From positions 34,209,166 through 34,273,165 of the forward strand of contig JAJEKV010000003.1 of NCBI GenBank assembly GCA_021234155.1: 64,000 nucleotides of DNA, written 5' to 3'. Source of the DNA: Isoetes taiwanensis (taxonomy: Eukaryota > Streptophyta > Lycopodiopsida > Isoetales > Isoetaceae). The notes below the pieces were generated by a model. That model saw only the letters and a program-made list of their open reading frames with translations, was not told the DNA's origin and made no database searches. The translations under genes and the position numbers were made by a program. The first letter of the stretch is position 1. Each line of letters starts with the position of its first letter. Of the stretch, positions 55,413 to 64,000 are shown piece by piece.

Positions 55413-57335
55413 TTAATGTGTCTCTTGTACTGAGTCTGGGGCAATTCCCAATTTATTCTCCATTCTGGCCACATGTTCAGCGCCTCTTGCAATAGTCTGG
55501 GAGAAGTCCATTTCGGTATAGCCTGTTATATCTGGTATGTCAATGTTCATTGCAACAGCCAACTGCTGTAAGTGGCCTGCCTCATAAGATTCATCAAACT
55601 GTGGTGTTCCAATGGCATCTTCCTGTGAATCTGCTGTTTTAAATCTTTTATGCAGCTGTCCAGTTTCTAGCTCCACGTTTTCAGATTCAGTGGGACCCAT
55701 ATATTCAAACCGTTTGCCAGACAACAAGGGCATGACATTATCCAGACTCTGGTTTAGTGCCTCGAGCTTTTGGAATTGAGGATCCAGTGCATCAAGAGTT
55801 TTTGCGGTGCCCTCTATCAGATCTCTGGTCTCTTGAAGCCTCTGCTCAAACCTTTTCTCGTCTAGCTTATCCAATAGTTCATCCATTTTGCTAATATCCG
55901 TATGCTGAGTGATATTCAAATTCGGCTTCTCTGCGTCAGACAATACATCTGGTTTGTTTTCCTCAACTTTTTCTTCCACGTTAGGGGTAAGCATTTTCTC
56001 TAGGGTCTCAAAGAAAGCATTCAAAACCAACGTACCTTTGTCGCCGAATTCAAAGGCTACGGCAAGGCTTGCCTTGCATCATTGCTACTCTTGAGGCTGT
56101 CCCCATGAAAAGAAATCATGCACGCACAGATCTCTCATCGGCACTAGTTCTCTCACCATCCTCGATAGACATAGGAGGTTTTGCACGTGATTTAAGCACA
56201 AAGTCTCCCCTCAATACCTCCCCAAGTATACTTTGGTTTGCCAGTGAAGTATTGTAAATACTTCTGCTTGGTTTTGGCATCCACTTCCTCATTGCCTGTT
56301 ATTTCATATTTGGGAAGCGGGGTGCTCTTCGGGCAGCTTGTGACCTGTGTTAGTCGGAGTTCCAACTTTGGAACAATTGGTATTACCCGAGCCCCACTTC
56401 TGTTGACAAACATATGTGTGACATAATATTGAAACTCTTTCACATTTTTTTTGTTGATCCATCCTTGCTCTTCATAAGCTCCAACTGACACATGAGACCC
56501 ACCTTGGATTTGTTTCTGGCTGTACAGGCAGTTCGGAAGTTGCGCCGACCTCAGAAAAATTACAAGATGATATACTTTGGCCGTTGTAATGCCTGCAATC
56601 CTGTTAAATAAATCCTGATATTTTTTAACTTCCCAAATCGTACTGAAGGCGCGCATGTCAATAAAGACCATCGTTGCATTTTCTTACTTGCTTGAGTCTT
56701 TGGGAATGCCTACTGTAGTTACATGATGCACTGAGTTTCTTTTGGTCTTCGAATGCGGTGCTTCCTCACGCACGCGATTATAGATCGATTGCCTCGAGAA
56801 GGCACTAGGAAGATTACCTGGGCGTTTTCTTTATTGTAATTTGCCTTTATGTATTCAAAATCCGTATCTGAGATGCTCAAAAGCCTATCCTCGGTCAAAT
56901 CTGGAAAATGGGACACCAACTCTTCGAAAGTGGCATATTCTTTGTCCAGCACACTGTTTGCATAGGATAGCACTTCCGCTGAGAATTCTTTCTTTGGGCT
57001 TATCGTAATTCTCCATGGTCGCCCTTCCCAGCCCTACGTCCGCCCAATGAGCAACAACTTACGTTAGCCGACCAAGTCGATTCCCGCATAAAAATAAATT
57101 GCTTCTCATCTTTTAATTCTTTGACCTTCAAAGTAGTGGTGCAACAACATCAACAAAATCCTGAAAAGCGGTGGTTAGGATCACGTCGATCTTTTCAAGC
57201 AATAAGAGCGAAATAAAGCAAAAGTTAGCAAAAAAAAATACCTTCCAAGAAGTTACCGCTTGTTCCAGTTTGGGCCTTGTGGTAACCTTCAAGAAAATTT
57301 CGTCCATCAATAAGGAAACTTCATCATTATTCATC
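55413..57335 (-). pseudogene. ParB/methyltransferase family copy C, 5' truncated, catalytically dead
   Basis: From 57335 down: GMNNDEVSLLMDEIFLKVTT (equivalent to QGLKSKEIFVRLLEKVVAKE of copy B), an exon VATTLKVKELKDEKQFILCG, then AEVLSYANSVLDKEYATFEE (56973-56719). Next 56671-56192: IDMRAFSTIWEVKK, FNRIAGITTAKVYHLVIFL, GAYEEQGWINKKNVKEFQYY. This follows the methyltransferase fold order, but motif IV is DMRAF instead of DIPYG. EFGDKGTLVLNAFFETLEK (about 56060-56000) sits where motif I is expected and lacks the glycines. The last 190 residues (to 55413) are acidic and helical (DKLDEKRFEQRLQETRDLIE). No ParB part is present in the window. Frames change between exons; GT-AG sites are plausible. 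If expressed it would lack methyl transfer. Confidence 0.45.
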
Positions 57336-57665
57336 CCACGGAGATACCTAAGAAAGGTCTTATTAAAGAATTCTTTCTTTGGGCTTATCGGTAATTCTCC
57401 ATGGTCGATCCTTCACCTTTATCAGGCCCAATGAGCAACAACTTCGTTAGCTTCGACCAAGTCGATTCCGCATAAAATAAATTGCTTCTCATCTTTTAAT
57501 TCTTTGACCTTCAAAGTAGTGGTGCAAACATCAACAAAATCACGAAAAGCGGTGGTTAGGATCGGCGGCGCGATCTTTTCAAGCAATAAGAAGCGAAATA
57601 AAGCAAAGTGTAGCAAAAATACCTTCCACTTGCGGAAGTTACGGCTATTCAGTTAGGCCTTGTGG
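56983..57665. repeat. Tandem duplication, period ~385 bp
   Basis: Both units begin GAATTCTTTCTTTGGGCTTA (56983 and 57368) and contain TTGCTTCTCATCTTTTAATT, TTTGACCTTCAAAGTAGTGG and GAAAAGCGGTGGTTAGGATC. Each carries an exon and intron of copy C. Most differences are one- to three-base indels touching a CG (ATCGT/ATCGGT, TACG/TCG, GCCG/GCTTCG, CCCG/CCG, GAGCG/GAAGCG). Confidence 0.85.
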
Positions 57666-57710
57666 TGGGCGGGGTAAAATCGCTAGTGGGGTACAACTTT
57701 TGGCCCAAAT

Positions 57711-58076
57711 TTGAAACTCCGGGACGTCGAAGCCCGTCAAGCCCTTCTCCCTCCCCTTTTCCCTCGAAAACTTCAGATCGGTGTTTCCACTTTGTTGATG
57801 ATGGAGGCATGGAGCGCGGATGATTTTCCACAAACATCGAGGAGGTCTACATTGCAATTGAGGGTGAAGCCCCATGAGGAAAAAGCTTGGTTGGAAAATA
57901 ATGTCACGGATCGAGATTGGGATTACGTTTGGACAAAAGAAGTTGAACAAGGGAAAGATAAAATGGCACTGTGCAAAGGAGCATCTTCAAGAGAAGTTGG
58001 AAACACTCTGCCGAAAAATCTACAAGAATTGTCACAACCAGGGAAAAAATTAAGCATACTGTATATTTTTTCATAA
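57711..58076 (+). other. Unassigned ORF, possibly first exon of a transposon gene
   Basis: Plus ORF reads MMEAWSADDFPQTSRRS, PHEEKAWLENNVTDRDWDYV and KEVEQGKDKMALCKG. After a shift near 57968 the text becomes CAKEHLQEKLETLCRKIYKN. A Trp-rich start with a Cys/His segment recalls BED-type fingers, but the spacing does not prove it. Confidence 0.3.
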
Positions 58077-58079
58077 AAA

Positions 58080-59225
58080 ATGGTTTGGCTATTTTTCAAA
58101 ATTTTACAGTATTTTATGATATACATTTGGCTAAAGTTATTATTATTATTACATTTATATGTATTTGGACTTGGCGAAACTTTTAAATTATCTACTATAA
58201 ACTTTTACCTGGCTATTTTTTCTCTAACTGAAAAAAATAAAAAATGTAAATTCAAATTTTGTAGCTTTAGATATATTGTACTGCAATTACAAATAATAAT
58301 CAGCAATCATGGAACATACAATAATATTAATAAACTTTTAACAGAAGCTCACAACATAGCTTATAACATCCATATTCTGAACCCTTCTAGATATTGTGAT
58401 CAAATTGCACTTATCTCTAACCCTTGAAAGAAGACGTTATGCAATCAACTCGGGCATCTAGAGGGATATTGGCCATCTCTTACAATTCTTTTTTGAGGAT
58501 GCATATATGGTATATATAATAAAAATTCATAGTTTGAAAAACTACTATCACTGATGATAGTAGATGGCGATGTGTAAAAGTATATAATAAGAATTTATTT
58601 TTGTTTGGCTATTACTTATTTAATATATAAATATTGTAATATAAAGAAAGGCTATTCCCTTTTTCTTTAAGGAAAATGAGGAAAATAGTTTGGCTAATCC
58701 TAAAAAAATAATAGAGTACTTGTTTTTTAAGCTGTGGCTATTTTTTTTTTTTTTAAAAGAAACCCCCCTTCATAAAATTCGGGCCAAAAAAAATGTCTAG
58801 CCCCCTAAAAAATCGCCATTTGGCTATTAATAGCCACTAATTTTTCCATGGTCACAACAAAAGAAGTAAGAAAGCAAGCAAGCCCTTGCCCCTTGCGTTT
58901 TGAAAATTGCACTAGATCAATACTTGCACCGAGGAACACAAAAGTAAACTGGGTGCATTTTACGTGCAATGTCAAAGATACCACAACAATAGACAAGTAA
59001 AAAACAGAGGATGTTGTAGCACATGTTAGAAAACTGAAATGAAGGCAAAGCCAAAGGTGGCAAACTGGATCAAATGAGATCAGTGCATGTGATGAAAACA
59101 TAAAACCTTAGAGAATGCAAGACAGAGATTGGAAAATCAGTTTTACTTATCACAAAGAATCTGGAAGCGAGTAGGGAAGTGAGCTGAAAGGCAATGAGAA
59201 GGCCTTCAATTACGTAAAAATGATG
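58080..59225. other. No gene supported
   Basis: Very AT-rich with homopolymer tracts. No repeats or coding pattern of note. Confidence 0.35.
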
Positions 59226-59229
59226 TTGG

Positions 59230-61311
59230 AAGAGGCTAAAAACAGTTTAAGGCAGAGGCCACAAATGATTTGGCTACAAAAAACAGGAGGAGTTCAAGCT
59301 TAATCAACATGTGAGTTGGAGGCGAAAATTAAAGATTTGGAGCGGACTGTCGGATGGAAACTTGGCACAGAACAAGGTACAAAAAGCAATGAACCCTACA
59401 TGCGTTAATGAGCGGGTCAAACGTAAACTCAAACTTGAGGGAGGAGTTAAAAGTTCTCGAAGAAGAAGCGAGACTTACGCATTTCTACATAAACAATTTG
59501 TAGGAAGCTGAAAATGGATACTCTCACGCAACATTTAGCATCTCTACTATTATCACGAGATAAGTTGCTAGTGGAAGATCCATTTTATACATGTTCTCGG
59601 CATGTGGTCTGGAATTCACTAAAAACTTACAAAAGTTAAGTTTAGCACTGAATTGCCAACATGAGTATCATATAGCTTGTTGTTCATTGTTGAGAGGAGG
59701 ACAATGTATTCATGGTTGCCCGGAAGGTGCCGGAGGGTGTATTTGAGAGCTAGGTTTTGGCCATGTTGCGGTGTGCTTCAAATAGTACACCAAAAAGGAT
59801 GTGTTAATCCGATCACCGCAATTGAGGTCTCACCGCTTCGGGGTTCAAAGAAGGACAATGGTGCCATTTGAAGATGCACAACACCGCAAAGTCCTATAGA
59901 ATACAATCAATTGTGGATCGATTTGAATGCAAAATGTTAGAACCACCACCACCGGTCCAAGAAGTCGTCCCAAGAAGCTATAGAAGAAGTTGTAAACACA
60001 CGGACCGGTTGTGGAAAAACAGAACCCGATTGTACCTGCTGAAGCACCTAAGGAAGTTGAGGGAGTAATTCCATCTGATGAGGGCAACTTGGGTGAATAT
60101 TTGACAAAAGGAAAGGGCGGAAAGAACAAAGAGGGGTAAGCGGAGGATAGCAAAGAAGTTGTTCAGGCTACAAGAAAGAGAGAACAAGAAGTAGCTATGC
60201 AAAAGATCAAGAGCCTTGAGTCTCAATCATGACACCACACCTATCGAAGTGTGTTCGAAGAAAATGCGTAATCGGGCCCTCAAGTTTCGGTGAGCACGAT
60301 CTTCAACAAGTGATTCTTTGCCATTAATAACCCTGGAAAGGGGGTATGGGCATTGCTGGCCAAGAAGGCCACAACTTAGTGTTGCTTAAAAACATTGAAT
60401 ATTATTGATTTTCTTTTGTTGCATTCAGCGTGGGATTACCAGTTGATTCTCATTTAGGTCGAGGAGAATCCTGGCTGATACGTCTGAAAGGTTTCCACAT
60501 TCAACCCATTTTTCATTTTCATCTTCATCTATTTATTCATGTAGTAATTCCTGTTGTGTAGGTATTCGGGATGTTCCAACGTACTAAATATTGATTTGGG
60601 CGACAAAAGATAAACTCATTGTCTTGGATTTAAATGGTGTGTTGGTAAAACATTTGGTGCAAATGAACACATACGCTTGGGCGGGATTGACAATGACATA
60701 CACTAGCGAAAAGAAAGTGATATTCGGACCGAAGCGGTGTTCTTCTTGAAGACTTTGTTCTGAAGTGTTGTGTTGGTATATGGTCATCAATGCAACTCTC
60801 TAATGTGGAAGATGTCTTTGCCAAGTACTATGTCCGTTGAGGGACAGTTTCAATTTGTATGGGGACAGGAAAAAATGTGTGCAGACAGGCCACCACCCTA
60901 ACAAACCCGGCTGTCCGGTTATGATGAAGCCACTTGGGAAAATATATGAGTCATACCCAAGATTCAAAGGTAAGACTTTGCTTCTTGATGATTCATTATA
61001 CAAGTCTTACCTTAGCAGTCCACCTCGAAATTTCTGCGGTACACGCATTCAAGATGGATGTCCATGATGAAGTGCTAACAAGACTCACACCCCAAAGATA
61101 GAAGAAATACTTGCAGGCCAAGACTGAGGAAAAAATGAAGTTCTTGGTGAAGAACACACACAGATACAAGCCTTGGCCTAAGACGGATAGAAAGATTATG
61201 AAGCTATGCTTGGAAAGACTTTTTCGAAAAACAGATTCTGAGATTCCCGCGAGGTTTGTGAAGGAGGAATTGGAGAAGGTTTATGGTGATGGCGATTGTC
61301 ATTCTCCATGA
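59230..61311 (+). pseudogene. FCP1/NLI-type HAD phosphatase-like gene
   Basis: Plus strand, several frames. A coiled-coil stretch (LEAKIKDLERTVGWKLG, about 59310-59370) leads to an acidic linker (PIVPAEAPKEVEGVIPSDEG, LGEYLTKGKGGKNKEG, about 60025-60138) and KREQEVAMQKIKSLES. The HAD motif LIVLDLNGVLVK follows at 60615-60650 (DxNGxLx, first Asp at 60627). The second half at 60837-61067 reads FNLYGDRKKCVQTG, MKPLGKIYESYPRFKGKT and LLLDDSLYKS (DD at about 60987-60992, motif III), matching FCP1-homology phosphatases. A basic C-terminus (KNTHRYKPWPKTDRKI) ends at 61311. These enzymes dephosphorylate protein Ser/Thr; here the copy has at least four shifts. It lies among transposon genes and may be element-borne. 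Confidence 0.55.
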
Positions 61312-61319
61312 TTATTAAC

Positions 61320-61970
61320 TTTGTTTGTCATTTATTTAGGCCAAGGAATCCTACACTTTTCATGTACCATCTTTATCTTAATTTAAGAATGTTTTTGCTA
61401 TATTGTTTATGTAGTTCAATGCGCACTTGTCTATAATTTTTGCTATATTGTTTATATATACTTCAATCTTGAACCGAAAGGGATCTTTGTAAACTTATCA
61501 AGTGCTTAAAAAAATTGCACGCAAGTGCTAGTCCGGTATGAGTCTTAATGGCGAGAATCTTGCTTATTATCATGCAAAGGATGATTACTTTTATGTAGTT
61601 GCTTAACGCTAGCAGAAGTGTTAATGTCATCGTGTGCTTACTGTCAAGGTCCAGTTAAGGTGCAGTGCTTATTGTTAAGCTAGATAACTGTTTAAAGGTA
61701 GATGTTTATTGCATAAGTGCTCGTGTGTTCCAGTGCTTACTCAATCGCAACTTCACTGAAACCCGATTAAAATGCTTAGTGTTTGAAACTAATGAAAGAG
61801 CTAGACCATTGTTACATTCAAGCGAGAATCAAATGGACTGCATTACAGAATTAACTTCATAAATTTGATAGATAGACAAAAATAAAATTTCATAGAAGAA
61901 GAAGAGATTTCAATGAAACAAAGATATAAACAAAGTTACAAAAAAGTTTGATGGAAACAAGATTTTTTTA
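61320..61970. other. No gene supported
   Basis: 3' flank of the HAD gene; small ORF at 61665-61862 has no support. Confidence 0.35.
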
Positions 61971-61974
61971 TAAA

Positions 61975-62165
61975 AAAGGCCCTTAGGCCAGTGTACACAA
62001 AATTCATATACAAAATTTTTACAAAATTTCGGCCCTGAGGCCAGTGTCTTCTTGAAAGGGGGGGTGTCTTCTTCAAAGGGGGTGTCTTCTTCATCAAGGG
62101 GTTGTCTTCTTCATCAAGGGGGTGTCTTCTTCAAGGGGTGTCTTCTTCAAGGGGTGTCATCTTCA
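61975..62165. repeat. GGCC(CT)(TG)AGGCCAGTG pair and GTGTCTTCTTC minisatellite
   Basis: GGCCCTTAGGCCAGTGT at 61979 and GGCCCTGAGGCCAGTGT at 62032 resemble the GGCACTAAGGCC clusters behind the other acidic gene. From 62048 to 62160 the unit GGGGTGTCTTCTTCATCAAG repeats about six times with length variation. The end of the minisatellite is the 3' exon of the acidic gene. Confidence 0.75.
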
Positions 62166-62445
62166 TTCTCCATCTGCAACAAATGGAAATGGAAGATTAA
62201 ACTAACGAAAAATTGAAAACAGAAAACAAATGAAAAATGCATGTACCTTTAAGGACCGCCCTGAACTCCTCCAAGTCGGCTTCCTCTTCTTCCTCTTCCT
62301 CTTCTTCTTCTTCCTCTTCTTCTTCTTCTTCTTTCTCGGACGAATCCTCTTCTTCTGATTCACCTATCCAACCCTGAAGCACAGCAGTGACATATTCCTG
62401 CGAATTCATTTCCGATTCCTCATTTTCTGATTCCCTCATAGGAAT
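62150..62445 (-). CDS. Small acidic-protein gene, family member 3
   Basis: Minus strand, start at 62439: MRESENEESEMNSQEYVTAV, LQGWIGESEEEDSSEK, a run of about 20 Glu encoded by GAA/GAG repeats, then ADLEEFRAVLKG at a GTACAT donor (62246). An acceptor TTGTTGCAG (near 62177) leads to ATGGAGAATG; joining in phase 1 gives K-D-G-E and stop. Product about 70 residues, pI very low, no domain. Upstream frames to 62740 are Pro/Arg-rich and may be leader. This member has no frameshift. Confidence 0.4.
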
Positions 62446-62759
62446 CGAAGATGAGAATCAATCAATCCCCTCCTCAAAGCTTGGGAGGCGGTAGAGTGGG
62501 AGAGGAGGCGGCCGGGGCAGCAATAATTTCCGTGGGCCGGGGAAGAGTGGAGGAACACCTCTTCGGCGGCTTAGTAAAGCGCCTCTTCAAAAGTGACCTC
62601 AGGCTCCTCACGATCTTGCCTTCGCTTCATCTAGGAATGGGCGGAATCGGAGATAGGCGGAAAAAGTGGGAGGGCAGGCCGGAGCTTGTGAGGGGCGGGC
62701 GTGAGCTTGTGAGAAGAGCTTACGGCAAGCCCTCTCATTAAATCACGTGCTTAGGCGAT

Positions 62760-63110
62760 TCGTCTGCGATAAACCTCAAGCGGCGCCAGAAACAATTAAT
62801 TCGTAACCAGGCTTAAATATTTCGTATGACCAGTCGAATTGACACATGTCACATCGAGGAAATGCCTTGACAATATAATGTTGCCAAGAATGTTGGGATA
62901 GTGATGGTACCAAAATAAATAATTGTCACAAATCTACATTCTTATAAACAACAATTCAATCTTCATTTCGAAGTACGTGTCCATGCACACCACCCTTGTG
63001 CATCCTCACTATTGTTAATATATATAAAAATATGTGCTTACGTGCTTAGGTGCTGGAACAACAAATCACTTGAAAAGAATAACATCAATTTCGTTATGTG
63101 TCAAACAATT
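62760..63110. other. No gene supported
   Basis: Spacer between the acidic gene and the transposon-protein end; nothing recognised. Confidence 0.35.
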
Positions 63111-63116
63111 ACATTG

Positions 63117-63976
63117 TTATTGGGAGACTGGCCATAATTTTTTCATGGGTCTCTGTGAAATTGCAGACATGTCTGTGCCTTCTATTTTTTCCATATCAAT
63201 TTTAGGATATCTTACCACATGGCTATGCACGGAGGCTTTGGGTTGTTTAGTGAGCAACATATACTTGAAATTACCCAAGAATTGATAATACAATCCACTT
63301 AAGATAACCTCATGCACTCCAAATTTTTGCCCCCATCCATCTTTGTATGAATCTTCAAGTGTGCATTTGGGTTCATTGCACTTTGAGGATGTAGAAGTCC
63401 ACACCCTCGGGGTATTGTCTACCTCGCATTCACCGCAAAAATTGTCACCTACCTCTACCAAATTACTTGATCCATTCATTGGCTTGTTCAAGAGTCTCCT
63501 TTTTCTTCTCAACTCCTGGTTTTAAGTCGGTTACCTCCCACTTTCCAAATCTACCGTATTGATGCAGAGTCCCAATTATGATCCATGCAAAGCGAAAGAG
63601 AAACATGACAGCATCTATGAGCAAGCTGTTGTTTGGTCTACTCCTGGCGGCAGTCTGATCTGATGAATCTTCTTTGTGCCTTTGAGTGTTTCAATTTCAT
63701 ATTCTTCCATGTTTGCCACAACAAAGCAGTTCAATTTCCCAAAAATATCTTTTTGATCTCATCTGTTTCATCGACCGGTAGATTTGTTGAAATATGTACA
63801 CAGAAATTTTACAATATCTTTAGCATGCCTCGGTTTGCACACCATTGGGTTTGAGTTGTTCCTTACTTAGCGACCTTTTGATAACAAAGACTTTGCACCA
63901 TCATGTTCACCTTTACCATGAGTAGTGGCAAAGTAGTTCCACACTATTTCCTTGTCATTGATTGTGAAGTACACGC
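63117..63976 (-). pseudogene. Transposon protein, C-terminal part (HGKG type)
   Basis: Preceded by an acceptor TTTTTCTTAG at the window edge. Minus frames read VYFTINDKEIVWNYFATTHG, KGEHDGAKSLLSKG (HGKGxxDG at about 63925-63900), CKPRHAKDIVKFLCTYFNKS, YEIETLKGTKKIHQIRL, then VTDLKPGVEKKKETLEQAN and LVEVGDNFCGECEVDN, ending with YYQFLGNFKYMLLTKQPKAS and a stop at 63117. W.F.aTsHGKG..DG is the hallmark of a eukaryote transposon protein family; the N-terminal type at 39.7 kb probably belongs to the same family. About four shifts or stops. Confidence 0.5.
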
Positions 63977-64000
63977 CTAAGAAAAAAAAAGGTTTTCCCC

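Noticed and set aside
62197-62340. Poly-Glu run as proof of a gene
   Set aside because: A (GAA/GAG)n microsatellite gives the same run; the gene call rests on splice sites and the family pattern instead, and stays low in confidence.

Overview
Organism. The window is nuclear DNA of a land plant. It has a cell-wall extensin, a GDSL-lipase exon set, a PPR fragment, GT-AG introns, a plant-type LINE and much low-complexity AT-rich sequence. The mixture of sparse host genes, old repeats and intron-containing transposon-like genes would fit a large seed-free vascular plant genome such as a fern. That placement is inference; nothing here proves it.

Layout. 1-669: 3' end of an extensin. 1.2-1.7 kb: decayed unknown coding sequence. 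3.1-3.6 kb: foldback (MITE-like) element. 4.1-9.6 kb, minus: degraded ParB-domain gene (copy A). 10.2-19.0 kb: a divergent pair made of a DUF7869/transposase-like gene (minus) and a gene joining a ParB-like domain to a beta-class N4/N6 DNA methyltransferase (plus, copy B), between inverted hairpin-bearing repeats. The introns and promoter of copy B are filled with about 33 copies of the palindrome GGTATAAATTTATACC. 19.4-20.5 kb: foldback repeat and small acidic-protein gene. 21-27.6 kb: second DUF7869-type gene in pieces. 30.45 kb: tRNA-derived SINE. 31.8 kb: PPR remnant. 34.7-37.7 kb: remnants of one or more unidentified host genes. 39.7-40.65 kb: N-terminal part of another transposon protein. 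42-50.4 kb: GDSL-lipase pseudogene split by a LINE with a 14-bp target-site duplication; the LINE is itself interrupted by 2.3 kb carrying a second copy of the 3.1-kb foldback element. 51.5-53 kb: 40-bp-period palindrome array, hairpin module and a second acidic gene. 55.4-57.7 kb, minus: third methyltransferase-family copy (C), catalytically dead, with a tandem exon duplication. 59.2-61.3 kb: FCP1/NLI-type HAD phosphatase-like gene. 62.2 kb: third acidic gene. 63.1-64 kb, minus: C-terminal part of a transposon protein with an HGKG motif.

How it fits together. Several element families recur: three copies of the ParB/methyltransferase family, two of DUF7869, three acidic genes, two foldback elements. 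Each locus carries its own short-palindrome family in introns and flanks. I read 10.2-19.0 kb as a candidate DNA transposon encoding its own transposase-like protein and a DNA methyltransferase with a ParB-like domain. This is the most novel part of the window. Most of these genes contain single-base frameshifts, many next to CG dinucleotides, so either the copies are decayed or some breaks are sequencing artefacts at methylated sites.
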